A DNA stretch of 64,000 bases from positions 4,168,435 through 4,232,434 of the forward strand of contig OY282420.1 of the NCBI GenBank assembly GCA_958295955.1, read 5' to 3'. The DNA is from an uncultured Bryobacterales bacterium. GTDB lineage: Bacteria; Acidobacteriota; Terriglobia; Bryobacterales; UBA6623. The notes beneath the pieces were generated by a model, which saw nothing but the letters and a program-made list of their open reading frames with translations, did no database searches and was not told where the DNA came from. This document shows, piece after piece, positions 8,784 through 19,200 of the stretch (position 1 is its first letter; every line of letters begins with the position of its first letter). Both the position numbers and the translations under genes were made by a program.

Positions 8784-10157
8784 TTACGCAAACAACTCCT
8801 CGACCACTCGATTGGCCAGCAACTGCGTGGGCGAGAAAATCTCGATGTAATAGTAAGCCCGTCCCGAGGGGGTTTCTTCGATCTTCTTGGTCCAGTCGAT
8901 GCCCATCGCCGAATAAATCGTCGTCGCCAAATCTTCCGGGTAAACTCCGCGTCCCCCGCTCCAGCCGGGATCGACGATCTTCGCGCCGCGCTCGTCGGTG
9001 CCGCCGAGCGCTTGCCCGGGCTTGACGCCGCCGCCCGCGAACAACGCGGTAAAGGCGTACTGGTAGTGGTCGCGCCCGGCGATGTTGGTCAGCGCTCCCG
9101 GCGTGCGCCCGAACTCTCCTACGCAGACGATCAGAGTCTCGTCCAGGACCGAAGATCCGTCTGCGCGCTTGGCCGCCTCCAGATCGTCGAGGAGCCGGCT
9201 CAGCGCCGTGTCCAGTTCGTAGGAACGCTTGTAGAAATTCTGCCGGTCGTAGATTCTGCCGTGATGGTCCCAGTCTTCATGGGTCAGGAAAATGAAATGC
9301 GTTCCGGCATCCGCCGTCACCAGATTGCGCGCCAGAATGAACGCATCGCCGGTCGAATTGTCGCCGTAGCGCTTGTGCTCGTCTTCTCGAATCGAAAAAA
9401 TACCGGCGCTGCGCGGGTCCGACATCATCTCGACCGCGCCTTCGTAGTGGTTGTGAAAATCGCGGTAAGCCTTTTTCTCCAGCGCCGGGTCCGTCCGAAT
9501 GCGGCTGTCGAACCGCCGCAGCAATTCCCAACGGCGTTGAAACTCCGGCAAATCCTCTTTCGCCGGAGCCAGCGCCGAAATGTCCGAGGCCGTGTTCACG
9601 TGAAACGGCGTGTAACGCGCGGGCAGGAACCCCGAGCCGAGCAGGCCGACCTGGGGAAACGTATTGAAGCCCACGAACGGCGGCAGCGAATCGGTCTCCC
9701 GCCGGCGCGAGGCGTACTCGTAAGCGATGACCGAGCCGATCGACGGCAACTCGGGCGCCAGCGCCGGATTGTGCTGGTGCCCCGTCTGCATGTAATACTG
9801 CCCGCGGCCGTGCTGGCTCTCCCAGGCTTCCATCGAACGCAGCAGGGTATATTTGTCGCGCCGCTCGGCCAGTTTGGGATAGAGTCCCAGCGGCCACTTG
9901 CCCACGCCCGGCAGAGCGCGAATGTCGAAGTCTTGCGGCGTCCACGGGCCTTCCTTCAAATCCCACGAATCCACGTGCGACTGGCCGCCTTCGAGCATCA
10001 CGAAGATGCAAAACCGCGCGCTGCCCCGCGGCGCCGCCCGCCCGCCGGCCTTCGCCTTGGGCTGGATCAGCGGCAGGAAATGGTAGCCGGTCATGCCCAC
10101 GCCGCCGATGCGCAGCATTTGCCGGCGGGTAATGAAATGGTCTTCGAAACGTCTCAT
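8784..10157 (-). CDS. DUF1501 family protein with twin-arginine signal
   Basis: A 457-residue member of the DUF1501 family, a sulfatase/alkaline-phosphatase-like fold of unknown biochemical role found mainly in Planctomycetes, Verrucomicrobia and some Acidobacteria. The N terminus 'ITRRQMLRIGGVGMTG' has a twin-arginine motif, so Tat export is likely. Typical family blocks are visible: 'MLEGGQSHVDSWDLKEG', 'GLLGSGFLPARYTPF', 'LIVCVGEFGRTPGALTNI' and 'GRDHYQYAFTALFAGGG'. The ATG at 10155-10157 starts the signal; the open frame upstream overlaps the preceding gene. It begins 20 bases after the DUF1549/DUF1553 stop and is followed 87 bases later by the sulfatase, so the three are probably one transcript. 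Confidence 0.9.
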   Translation of the reverse strand: MRRFEDHFITRRQMLRIGGVGMTGYHFLPLIQPKAKAGGRAAPRGSARFCIFVMLEGGQSHVDSWDLKEGPWTPQDFDIRALPGVGKWPLGLYPKLAERRDKYTLLRSMEAWESQHGRGQYYMQTGHQHNPALAPELPSIGSVIAYEYASRRRETDSLPPFVGFNTFPQVGLLGSGFLPARYTPFHVNTASDISALAPAKEDLPEFQRRWELLRRFDSRIRTDPALEKKAYRDFHNHYEGAVEMMSDPRSAGIFSIREDEHKRYGDNSTGDAFILARNLVTADAGTHFIFLTHEDWDHHGRIYDRQNFYKRSYELDTALSRLLDDLEAAKRADGSSVLDETLIVCVGEFGRTPGALTNIAGRDHYQYAFTALFAGGGVKPGQALGGTDERGAKIVDPGWSGGRGVYPEDLATTIYSAMGIDWTKKIEETPSGRAYYYIEIFSPTQLLANRVVEELFA

Positions 10158-10177
10158 CGCAGCGGCTCCGTCCGATC

Positions 10178-12016
10178 TCAGCGGTGGAAGAAGAACTCCA
10201 CCTTGTTCATCAAAAGCCATTGCAGATCTTCGCCGCCGGCTTCGCGGCCGCGGTCTGCAAGCAGCGTCAATGCGGCGTCCTGCTCATGGGCTTCGGGTCC
10301 GCGGGTGAGGAACCGCCAAAACAGCGACTCGACCATCTCTTCGTCGCCCGCGCCCCGGGCGAGCAACTGCGCAAGATAGCTTCCCGGGCGCGGCTTGGCT
10401 TTTTCCTTGACCAGGCTGCTGTTCATCATCAGCGCCGCCTGAACGATCGAGCCCTCGCGCTTCGGCTCGTTGAATTCGCGGTTGGCCTGGCCGAACGATT
10501 CGGCGAAAAACTGCAAGTCCAACTGCGTTTTCAGATCGAGGTTCGGAGCGCGCTTGAGATCCGCCGGTCCGCGCATCTGCACCATGTACTTTACCGTCTT
10601 GTCCGTCTGCGGGATTTGGATCGGGATGTGCAGGTTGGTCGCTTTCACCACGGCGTCGTAAACCTGCTCCGACGACATGCGCCGCACGAACTTGCGCGCG
10701 AAATACTTCGCGTAAGCGGGTTTCCACTCGCCCGGAAAGCTCGACGCAAGCTGATATGCCGACGATTTGGCGATGGTCTTGTGCAGGCGCTGGAGGTCGT
10801 AACCGCTGTCGATAAAGTCCTGCGCCAAGCGGTCGAGCAATTCCGGATGCGTCGGCTGCGCGTCCCAGCCGTCCGGCAGGTTGTCCGGGTCCATCCGCGC
10901 CAGGTCGAAGCCGTCAACGGGGTCGACGATGCCGGCGCCCATGAACTCCGCCCAGAAGCGGTTGACCACGCCGCGGGCGAACTGCGGGTGCGCGGTAAAA
11001 ATGCGCGCCAATTCCTGCCGCAGCGGCTTGCCGGCTGCGGGCGTCTCGCCGCCGAGAATGAATCGCGGCGGGACCATCCCCTCGCCCAAGCGCGCGACGC
11101 GCACCGTGCTTGGCGCAGCCCGCGAGTAGCCTGCCCGCGTTTTGTCTTTGTCGTCGATGCGGTATTCGTCTTGCGTGTTGCGCAACTCGACCCGCCGCAG
11201 CACCCGCGTATTGCCGAAAAACGCCGCCTGCGCCCACAGTTCCTCGCGCTTGCGCTCGGTCAGCCAGACGTTGACCTGCTCCAGATGATTCGCCCCGTCA
11301 TGGCAGGAGACGCATTGCAGGTCGATGCCCATGAAATGCTTGAACATCATCACGGTCATCTCGTCGGCGGTGTCTTCGTGCATGATTTCCGTGCAGTTGT
11401 CGGCGAATTGCGCCCAGCGCACGAGATAATTCGCCGGCCCGACGTACCAGTTGCTGCGCGCCTCCGCCGTCAGAAACTCCCGCGCGAGCTCGTCGTAGGG
11501 CTGGTTGAGCAGCAAGGCGTCGGCGATGTAGTCGTGAAACAGATTGCGCCCCGCCCAGCCGATCCGGTTCTGGCTCGTGCGCCACAGGTCGAGGTGCCAG
11601 TGCGTCCACCGGTCGCGCCAATCGATGCTCCCTACCAGCTTGTCGATCAGCTTGTCTCGTTTTGCCGGGTCGCCGTCCGCCGCGAACGCGCGGGCTTCCT
11701 TGCCGCTCGGAATCCGCCCGGTAAGGTCGATGTAGAGCCGCCGCGCGAAAGTCTCGTCGTCCGCCAACGGAGCGTGCGGGACGCCGTCGCGCTCGATTTT
11801 GCCGAAAATGTATTCGTCGATGAAATTCCTGCGGGCAACCGGCCCGGCGGCGGCCGTTCCGCCAGCGCTCAAGCTCTCCGTCAACGCCGACAATTCCGCT
11901 CGGCGATCAATCGAGCGGATTTCCGGGTGGCCGTCCGGAGTCCGCGGGTTTTGCAACTGCTGCCCGAAAACCGCGGCCGAGAAGGTTCCGGCTATGAGCA
12001 TGCCCGCTAGTTTCAT
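10178..12016 (-). CDS. DUF1549/DUF1553 protein, short form without N-terminal cytochrome domain
   Basis: A 612-residue exported protein (signal peptide MKLAGMLIAGTFSAAVFGQ) with a DUF1549 region ('DEYIFGKIERDGVPHAPLADDETFARRLYIDLTGRIP', shortened here) and a C-terminal DUF1553 region ('VNRFWAEFMGAGIVDPVD', 'SSAYQLASSFPG', 'RRMSSEQVYDAVVKATN'). A CVSCH haem-binding motif lies near residue 235, so a c-type haem is plausible. The family is always found with DUF1501 partners but has no established reaction. Unlike its paralogue at 16233-19403 it lacks the N-terminal PSCyt1 domain. It is the first gene of the operon; TAAACT at 12031-12036 is a weak -10 candidate. Confidence 0.9.
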   Translation of the reverse strand: MKLAGMLIAGTFSAAVFGQQLQNPRTPDGHPEIRSIDRRAELSALTESLSAGGTAAAGPVARRNFIDEYIFGKIERDGVPHAPLADDETFARRLYIDLTGRIPSGKEARAFAADGDPAKRDKLIDKLVGSIDWRDRWTHWHLDLWRTSQNRIGWAGRNLFHDYIADALLLNQPYDELAREFLTAEARSNWYVGPANYLVRWAQFADNCTEIMHEDTADEMTVMMFKHFMGIDLQCVSCHDGANHLEQVNVWLTERKREELWAQAAFFGNTRVLRRVELRNTQDEYRIDDKDKTRAGYSRAAPSTVRVARLGEGMVPPRFILGGETPAAGKPLRQELARIFTAHPQFARGVVNRFWAEFMGAGIVDPVDGFDLARMDPDNLPDGWDAQPTHPELLDRLAQDFIDSGYDLQRLHKTIAKSSAYQLASSFPGEWKPAYAKYFARKFVRRMSSEQVYDAVVKATNLHIPIQIPQTDKTVKYMVQMRGPADLKRAPNLDLKTQLDLQFFAESFGQANREFNEPKREGSIVQAALMMNSSLVKEKAKPRPGSYLAQLLARGAGDEEMVESLFWRFLTRGPEAHEQDAALTLLADRGREAGGEDLQWLLMNKVEFFFHR

Positions 12017-12138
12017 GATGTCTTAGGCATAGTTTAGACAATCCCGCCGGCAACTGCCGCTCGATTTGCGAATTCAGGCAGGACGGTCGGGCCGGTTGGA
12101 GTTGCGGCGCAGCGCGCCGAGCATTCCGGCAACCCGTT

Positions 12139-13575
12139 TCAAATGTCGAACGGAACCTCGTCGTCGTCAGCGCCGCCGCCGGCCGGCTCGCCGCCGCCGG
12201 CTTTGCCGAGGTCCTCGGCCAGGTTCTCGAACTTGGCGAACTTGTTCAGGAACGCCAGCTTGATTTTCCCGGTGGGGCCGTTGCGCTGCTTGGAGACGAT
12301 CAACTCCGCGATCCCGTGCAGGTCTTCGCGGTCCGGCTTGTAAACCTCTTCGCGGAAGATGAAGCAAACCATGTCCGCATCCTGCTCGATCGAACCCGAA
12401 TCGCGCAGATCGCTCAGCAGCGGGCGATGGTCTCCCTGCCGCGTCTCCGGAGCCCGGCTCAACTGCGAAAGCGCCAGGATCGGCACGTCCAAATCCTTCG
12501 CCAACAGCTTCAAGCCGCGCGAAAATGCCGAAATCTCCTGCACGCGGTTTTCGACCCTGCCTTTCGATCCCAGCAATTGCAGGTAATCCACCACCACCAA
12601 GGCCAACCCGTGCTCCGCGCGCAGCCGCCGGCACTTCGCGCTGATCTCCATGATGTTGGTGTCCGCCGAATCGTCGAGAAACAACTTGCTCTGCACCAGC
12701 CGTTGGAGCGAGCGGGACAATCTCCCCCGCTCGTCCCGGTTCAGGTATCCGCCGCGGAAGCGGTGCTGATCGACCTGCGCCTCGGAGCAGAGCACGCGGG
12801 TCAACAGAGACTCCTTCGACATCTCCAGCGAAAACACCGCCACGGGCTTGCCCGCGTAGCCCGGCCGCTCCATCCCAACGTGCGCGGCGATATTCAGCGC
12901 GATGGAAGTCTTGCCCATCGCCGGACGCGCCGCGATCACGATCAATTGCCCGCCGTGCATGCCGGTGGTCAACTCCTCGAACTTGTGGAACGGCCCGGCC
13001 AAGCCCTTGGGGCGCCTGCTCGGGTCCAAAAACGTCTGCAGCCCGCCCGGATAGTTCTCGATCGTGCGCTTCGGGTCTTCCAGCCCTTTCTGCAACTGCC
13101 GGTCGCCGACCTTCATCACCGACGACTCGGCCTCGGCCAGAATCTCGTCCACGCCGCGGCTTTCGTCGATGCACGACGAAATGATCCCCTGCGAAGTGAA
13201 AATCAACTGGCGCAGCAGCGACTTGTCCTTGACGATCTTGATGTAGCTGTCGATGCTCGTCAGCCGCGGCATGCCTTCGTTCAACGAGGCGATGTAGGCA
13301 ATGCCGTCCACCGACTGCAATTGCCCGTGCTTCTCCAGCTCGTCGATCAGCGTCAGATATTCGATGCGCTCCCCGCGCTCGCTCAAATCCGTCATGCGGG
13401 CGAACATTCTGCGGTGCTTCTCGAGCGCGAAGTCCTCCGCGTCGAGCATTCCCGCCACCTGGGCGAACAGCGTATCGTCGAGCAAAACGGAGCCGAGGAC
13501 GAATTTCTCGGCTTCTACATTGGTCGGGAGCCCTTTTTCCAGGGCAAGCGCGTCAGTGGGCGTGGACGTCAACAT
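12139..13575 (-). CDS. dnaB: Replicative DNA helicase DnaB
   Basis: The hexameric helicase that unwinds DNA at the replication fork and carries primase. At 478 residues it is a normal length. The N-terminal domain begins 'LPTNVEAEKFVLGSVLLDD'. The RecA-like C-terminal domain has Walker A 'ARPAMGKTS' near residue 217, Walker B 'LVVVDYLQLL' and the 'SQLSRAPETR' sensor region. The start ATG has AAGGAAA upstream with good spacing. The C terminus ends in a low-complexity Gly/Ala tail with 'DDDEVPFDI'. The upstream region contains two DnaA-box-like sites (13684-13704). It is followed on the minus strand, after 122 bases, by the DUF1549 gene, which appears to be a separate unit. Confidence 0.97.
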   Translation of the reverse strand: MLTSTPTDALALEKGLPTNVEAEKFVLGSVLLDDTLFAQVAGMLDAEDFALEKHRRMFARMTDLSERGERIEYLTLIDELEKHGQLQSVDGIAYIASLNEGMPRLTSIDSYIKIVKDKSLLRQLIFTSQGIISSCIDESRGVDEILAEAESSVMKVGDRQLQKGLEDPKRTIENYPGGLQTFLDPSRRPKGLAGPFHKFEELTTGMHGGQLIVIAARPAMGKTSIALNIAAHVGMERPGYAGKPVAVFSLEMSKESLLTRVLCSEAQVDQHRFRGGYLNRDERGRLSRSLQRLVQSKLFLDDSADTNIMEISAKCRRLRAEHGLALVVVDYLQLLGSKGRVENRVQEISAFSRGLKLLAKDLDVPILALSQLSRAPETRQGDHRPLLSDLRDSGSIEQDADMVCFIFREEVYKPDREDLHGIAELIVSKQRNGPTGKIKLAFLNKFAKFENLAEDLGKAGGGEPAGGGADDDEVPFDI

Positions 13576-13890
13576 GGCGTTTCCTTGCGTTCCGAAAAGG
13601 CTTTCAGAATACCCGTCGGAAGCCGCGCCGAAAAGCTTTTCTTGCGCTTCAATGCCGTCAATGCCTTAGCCTCTGAACAACTCTGTGGAAAGCGCTGTGG
13701 AAAACAAACGGGGCGTTTCGAGCGCCGGACCGGCGCGTTCGCGCGGCGCGCGGCCGCGCCAAGCCTCGAAACAACCTCGCCATGAAACGTTCCGATTCGA
13801 TTCTCGCACGGCCCGCCGTCCGGGTAAAGGAAATTCCGCCTCGGCCTGCGCCGCTACTGAAGGGTTTCAGTCGCTGTTACGCTGAAATCG
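13576..13890. other. 315-base divergent intergenic region between dnaB and ctaA
   Basis: It must hold the promoters of both genes. Beyond the two DnaA-box-like sites at 13684-13704 I see no RNA gene, terminator or small gene. Open frames crossing it look like GC artefacts. Confidence 0.6.
13684..13704 (-). promoter_or_regulatory. Two DnaA-box-like sites upstream of dnaB
   Basis: TGTGGAAAG (13684-13692) and TGTGGAAAA (13696-13704) are direct repeats spaced 12 bases apart. Read on the minus strand the second is TTTTCCACA, a match to the relaxed DnaA-box consensus TTWTNCACA; the other differs at the first base. They lie 109-129 bases upstream of the dnaB start. Confidence 0.4.
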
Positions 13891-14772
13891 GTGCCGTCCG
13901 GCCGTTCCCGCTTCGCCCGCTTCGCCTGGGGCTTCGTTGCCTACCTGACCGCCGTGATTCTCTTCGGGGCGTGGGTGCGCATCAGTCATTCCGGCGCGGG
14001 CTGCGGCAGTCATTGGCCGGCCTGCAACGGCGAAATCGTTCCCGTCGAGCCGTCGGCCGCCGCGCTCATCGAATATACCCACCGGCTGACCAGCGGTTTG
14101 TGCGGTATTTTGGGGATCGTTCTGCTTGCCTGGGCACAGCGGGCGTTCGGCAAGGGGCCCGTCACCGCCGCGGCCGGGCTTACGCTGTTGTTCATCGTCT
14201 TCGAGGGCGCGATCGGGGCCGGCCTCGTGCTGGGCGGCTTGACGGCGGACGACGCCTCGGCGGCGCGGGCGGCCGCGATCGCGCTGCATCTGGTCAACAC
14301 GCTGTTCCTGACGGCGTCCGCGGCGCTCTGCGCCTACTGGGCGCGGGCGCCCGAGGCCGGCCGCCGCGTCTTCGCCGAACGCGCGCCGGCCTTCGCGCTG
14401 GGCATGGCGGCCTTCGTGCTGACCGCGGCCTGCGGAGCGGTGACGGCGCTGGGCGACACCCTTTTCACCTCCGCGGAGGTCATCGACGCCGGACATTTCC
14501 TGGTCCGTCTCAGGATCGTTCATCCTTTCGTCGCCGTGGCCGCCGCCGGATACTTGCTGTGGCTGCTGGCGCCGCAGGCCCCTGCCGACCGCTGGGCCAA
14601 GGCGGCGATGCATACGGCCGGCGCGCAAGTCGGTCTCGGCTTCCTCAACATTGCGCTGTCGGCGCCGGCCTGGCTGCAACTCGTCCACCTGCTTGCCGCC
14701 AACGTCTTATGGGTCTGCCTGGTCATCGCCGCCGGCTCGCGGACGGGAAACCGGCAGCCGGCGGAGACCTGA
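13891..14772 (+). CDS. ctaA: Haem A synthase (COX15/CtaA family)
   Basis: Oxidises haem O to haem A for aa3-type cytochrome oxidases, in the cytoplasmic membrane. The 293-residue protein has about eight hydrophobic segments. Four haem-ligand histidines are visible in their usual settings: EYTHRLTSG (His64), IALHLVNTL, RIVHPFVAV and QLVHLLAAN. A cysteine pair in the first external loop (CGSHWPAC, Cys38 and Cys45) marks the B. subtilis-like CtaA class. The start is GTG at 13891, which gives the short cytoplasmic tail typical of the family; the Shine-Dalgarno is weak. It stands alone; the next gene is convergent and its stop is 18 bases away. Confidence 0.9.
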   Translation: MPSGRSRFARFAWGFVAYLTAVILFGAWVRISHSGAGCGSHWPACNGEIVPVEPSAAALIEYTHRLTSGLCGILGIVLLAWAQRAFGKGPVTAAAGLTLLFIVFEGAIGAGLVLGGLTADDASAARAAAIALHLVNTLFLTASAALCAYWARAPEAGRRVFAERAPAFALGMAAFVLTAACGAVTALGDTLFTSAEVIDAGHFLVRLRIVHPFVAVAAAGYLLWLLAPQAPADRWAKAAMHTAGAQVGLGFLNIALSAPAWLQLVHLLAANVLWVCLVIAAGSRTGNRQPAET

Positions 14773-14790
14773 GCGCCGCCGGAAATTCGG

Positions 14791-16215
14791 CTACGTCAGC
14801 AACTCGCGGACCACGCGGCCATGAACGTCGGTCAGGCGGAAGTCGCGGCCCGCGTAGCGGTACGTAAAGCGCTCGTGGTCGAATCCCAACAAGTGGAGCA
14901 GCGTGGCGTGCAAGTCATGCACGTGAACCTTGTCCTGCTCCGCGCGGAAGCCGAACTCGTCTGTCGCGCCGTGAACGTATCCCGGCCGCGCCCCGCCGCC
15001 GGCCAGCCACATCGAAAACCCGTACGAGTTGTGGTCGCGCCCGTTTTTGCCTGTGTTCGCGCCGAAGGTGCTCAACTCGACGACGGGCGTCCGCCCGAAC
15101 TCGCCGCCCCAGATTACCAGCGTGTCGTCGAGCATTCCGCGCTGCTTGAGATCGGTCAGCAGGGCGGCGATCGGTTGGTCGCACTGGCCGGCCAGGCGGC
15201 GGTGGTTCGCCTCGATTTCGTTGTGGCTGTCCCATGGTTGGCCCGCCCCGTGCCAGACCTGCACGAAGCGCACGCCCTTTTCGAGCAGCCGCCGCGCGAT
15301 CAGCATCTGCCGTCCGTGCAGCGTTTCGCCGTACAGTTCGCGGATTTTTGCCGGCTCCGCGCCGACGTCGAACGCATCCGCGGCCTCCGCCTGCATGCGG
15401 TAAGCCAACTCGAACGACTGCACGCGGGCTTCCAGCAGCGGATCCTCGTCCCGTTGCCCGCTATGCGCCCTGTTCAGATCCGCCAGTAAATCCAGTTGCC
15501 GCCGCTGCGCTTGCCGAGCGCTGAAACGGCTGCGGACATTGGCGATCAACTTCTCCGGCTCGCTGTATTTCGTATCCACGTGCGCGGCCTGATAAGCGCC
15601 GGGCAGAAACGCCGAACGCCAGTTCTTGGCGCCCCAGATCGGATAGCCGCCGGGGCACAAAACGATGAATCCCGGAAGGTTCCGGTTCTCCGTGCCCAGG
15701 CCGTAGGTCAGCCACGAGCCGAAACTCGGCCGCGACAACTGCGTCGTGCCGGTGTTCATCATCATCAACGACGGGCCGTGATTGGGCACGTCGGTGTGCA
15801 TCGAGCGAATTACGCACAGGTCGTCCGCGTGCTCGCCGACCTGGGGGAAGATCTCGCTGACCTCGATGCCGCTGCGGCCGCGTCTGTGGAAGGCGAACGG
15901 CGAGGGGAAAGCCGCCCCGGTCGGACGCTCGGTGCGCAAATGGATGGGGATGGACTTGCCCGCGTATTTGCGCAGGGCGGGCTTGGGGTCCCAGGTATCG
16001 ACCTGCGACGGCCCGCCGTTCATGAAGATGTGAATGACCCGTTTGGCCTTCGCCGACAACGGCGGCGCTTTCGGCGCCAGCGGGTCGGCGGGGTCGAACG
16101 CGGGCGACGCATCGGCCTGCAGCGCGGCCAGCGCCACCGCGCCCATGCCCATCGTCGCGTCGCGCAAGAAACGGCGCCGGCTTACGAAATCGTTGGGAGG
16201 CTCGAGAATGGTCAT
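14791..16215 (-). CDS. DUF1501 family protein with twin-arginine signal
   Basis: A second DUF1501 protein of 474 residues, with the Tat motif 'SRRRFLRDATMGMGAVALA' at the N terminus. Family blocks include 'FMNGGPSQVDTWDPKPALR', 'SFGSWLTYGLGTENRNLPG', 'LVIWGGEFGRTPVVE' and 'GRDHNSYGFSMWLAGGG'. The ATG at 16213-16215 has GGAAGAG upstream and lies 17 bases after the stop of the PSCyt1/DUF1549/DUF1553 gene, so it is the third gene of the sulfatase operon that starts at 20781. It resembles the DUF1501 protein at 8784-10157 in layout but is not a recent duplicate: the sequences differ throughout. The reaction is unknown; a role in sulfated-polysaccharide breakdown is inferred from the neighbours. 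Confidence 0.9.
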   Translation of the reverse strand: MTILEPPNDFVSRRRFLRDATMGMGAVALAALQADASPAFDPADPLAPKAPPLSAKAKRVIHIFMNGGPSQVDTWDPKPALRKYAGKSIPIHLRTERPTGAAFPSPFAFHRRGRSGIEVSEIFPQVGEHADDLCVIRSMHTDVPNHGPSLMMMNTGTTQLSRPSFGSWLTYGLGTENRNLPGFIVLCPGGYPIWGAKNWRSAFLPGAYQAAHVDTKYSEPEKLIANVRSRFSARQAQRRQLDLLADLNRAHSGQRDEDPLLEARVQSFELAYRMQAEAADAFDVGAEPAKIRELYGETLHGRQMLIARRLLEKGVRFVQVWHGAGQPWDSHNEIEANHRRLAGQCDQPIAALLTDLKQRGMLDDTLVIWGGEFGRTPVVELSTFGANTGKNGRDHNSYGFSMWLAGGGARPGYVHGATDEFGFRAEQDKVHVHDLHATLLHLLGFDHERFTYRYAGRDFRLTDVHGRVVRELLT

Positions 16216-16232
16216 GGTCTCTTCCGTTGTTT

Positions 16233-19200
16233 CTAATCCACGAAGGCAAACTCGTTGGTCATCAACAAGACTTGCGCGTACTGCTCCCAAGCGTCGAGCG
16301 GTTTCTCGGCGGGCAGGCGGAAGTCGTCTTCCGCGCTCCAACGCCGCGCCGCCATGCCGCTTTTTTTCTGCTCGGCCGTGAGCGTTTCTTCGATTACGGG
16401 CGCCCAGGTGAAATTGTCCGCTTCGTAGTCGCCGCGCGCATCCACGACGAAATCGATCGTCTCGCCGCGTTCGACATCGAGCTGCTCGATGCCGGTTGTC
16501 GCCTGCAGGCCGGCGAGCGTCCAACTGGCGACTACGCCGCGCCGGCCGGATACGATCCAACCCCTAATGCCGTTGGAGTAGGCGAACCGTTGCGCCTGGT
16601 CGCTCATCCGGTGGCTCAAGGTTCCTTCGATAGCGACCTGTCCGTCGATGGGCGATACCCAGCGCCGCGTCACCGCCGTTGCCAGGTCGTCGCCCGGCGC
16701 GCCGCCCTGCGCGGTCAGGGAAGCCCGCCCGCCGTGCCGGGCAGGCAGGATCGCCCCGTGCTGCAAGCGCTCGCCTTGCTCGTAAGCGAACTCTCGGAAT
16801 TCGCTTACGGTTCCCGCGGTCGGATCGAGCGCAACGGTTCCGTAGCGCCAGGGGCTTGCGGGCGGCGGTTCGCTTTCCGTTGCGCCGGGATGGTTGCGGA
16901 TGAAGCGCTCGGCCGCCGCCGATTCCGCGGGGCGCGGCTCTCTGCCGAGCAGTAACTCGTAAAGCTCGGCGACCCGTCCGGGGGAATCCGTCGCCGTCAA
17001 ACCCGCGGCGATCGCCCGCGCCTGCTCGCCGACGAACGCGCTGTTCAGCAGGAACAGCGCCTGCTGCGGCACGGTGGTCAGCGAGCGCTGCGCCGTGTGC
17101 TGCTCGGGGTTCGAAAAGTCGAACGAGCGCATCAGTCCCGACGGCTCTTCCCGCGAAATGTAGGCGTAGATCGAGCGCCGCGCCGCCGCGGGCCGCGCCT
17201 CCAGGGCGAACGGAGGCCCGCCGACGGCGCCGTCGAGACGGCCCGCGACCGCCAGCATGGAATCGCGCAGAGCTTCGAAATCGAGACGGCGGCGGTTCTG
17301 CCGCCACAGCAGCCGGTTTGTCTGATCGACCGCCGCGCAGTCCGGCGCATCGCCGCTGCGCTGGCGGTAAACGCGCGAGAGCATCACCCGCCGGATCAGC
17401 TTCTTCACCGACCAGCCGTCCTCGACGAAAGTCGCCGCCAGGTAGTCGAGCAACTCGGGGTGCGAGGGGCTGTCGCCGCGCTTGCCGAAATCGCTCGGCG
17501 TGCGCGCCAGTCCCTCGCCGAAAAGATGCTGCCAGACGCGGTTGACCATCACCCGCGCGGTCAGGGGGTTGTCGGCGTCGGCGATCGCCCGCGCCAGTTC
17601 CAACCGCCCGCTGCCGTTCCGAAACGGCTCGTCGGAGACGATCGAGACGAAATGCGGCTCGACTTGCGCGCCCTTGTCGTGTTGATTCCCGCGTACGAAG
17701 ACGTAGGCCGGTTGACGTTCGGCGGCATCGGCGACGGTCATCGCGTGCCGCGGGCCGCCGCGGAAGCTCCAATCCGTCATGACGGCGTGGTACTGCCATT
17801 TGAGCGCCTTCACGACGTTGGAGTCGCCCTCGTTCTGGATCCACCAGAAATCTTCGAGGGGAACGTTCGTCGGCGCTTCGTCGCCGCGCAGCGCCTGCCG
17901 CAAGCGTTCGCGCTCGGCGTCGGGCCAGGGCGCGTTGCGGTCGGCCTCGGTCAGCCGCGCCGCGAGGTTTTTCGCTCCCTCCGCCGCATCCAGGCCGGCG
18001 ACCAGAGTCGAGCCCTCGTCTTCCCGGTCGCGAAGGTACTTGCGCCAGCGCTCCAGCAGATACTGGTTCAGGTTGTTCTCTTTGCCGAGAGCTTCCAAGC
18101 GGTGGTTCGACAGGTTGCGCCCGCTCCATGCGGCGCCGATGTAGCGCGCCAGCGCGTCCGGCTTGCGGAACTCGGCGGTGTGCCAAGCCAGCCGCTCGCG
18201 GCGGAATGCGTCGATCCACTCGCGGCGCATTTTCAGCTTTGCGTTGAAAAACCGCGCCTCGCCGCCGGCGGGCATGTCTTCGATCGGAATCAGCTCGAGC
18301 ACGTCCGGCGAGTTCAGAAAAATGCTGTAGAGGGAATAGTAATCCTTCTGCGGAATGGGGTCGAATTTATGATCGTGGCAGCGCGCGCAAGCCACCGACA
18401 GCCCCAGAAACCCGCGCGTCACGACGTCGATTCTGTCGTCCAGGTTTTCCGGAACGTCCGTGGGGCGGGGAAGGTTGATGCCCACGGTCAAGAAACCCAG
18501 GGCGGCGAGATGCCGCCGGTCGCCCGCGGTCAGGTCCGCCGCGAGTTGCCGCGTCACGAACCGGTCGTAAGGCATGTCGTCGTTGAAGGCGTCAATGACC
18601 CAATCGCGGTAGGTCCACGAGATGGGGAACGGCCGCGCCTGGAATCCTTCGTCGGAGTAGCGCGCCACGTCGAGCCAATACCGCGCCCAGCGCTCGCCGA
18701 AATGCTTGGACGCCAGCAGGCGGTCGACCAGCGCCGCATAGGCGCCGGGCGAGGGGTCCGCGACAAAGGCGCGGACTTCTTGCGGGCTCGGCGGCAGTCC
18801 GAGCAGATCGAAGTACGCGCGGCGGATGAGCGTCCGGCGGTCCGCCTCTGCCGACGGCGCCAGGCCCTCGGCGTCGAGCTTCGCTGCGATAAAGCGGTCG
18901 ATCGGGGTCAACGCCCAGTCGCCGATCTTGGCCGGCGGGGCGGGGCGTTGGGGGCGCGCGAACGCCCAGTGCCCGTCCGCGCGGTCTGCGGCCGCCGCGG
19001 ACGACGGGACGGCCTCGCCGGGCAGCGGCGCGCCCAGGCGAATCCAGCGCTCGACCGCGGCAATGTCGCCGTCAGCGAGCTTGCCCGTCGGCGGCATCTT
19101 GACTTCGTCCTCATGGCTCAGGACGCGCGTCAGCAGGCTGCGCTCGGGCTTGCCGGGGACGAGCAGCGGCCCGGCGTTGCCGCCCGCCAGAATCGCCTCC

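Noticed and set aside
13576-13890. Replication origin next to dnaB
   Set aside because: Only two DnaA-box-like sites and no AT-rich unwinding region, dnaA or dnaN nearby.
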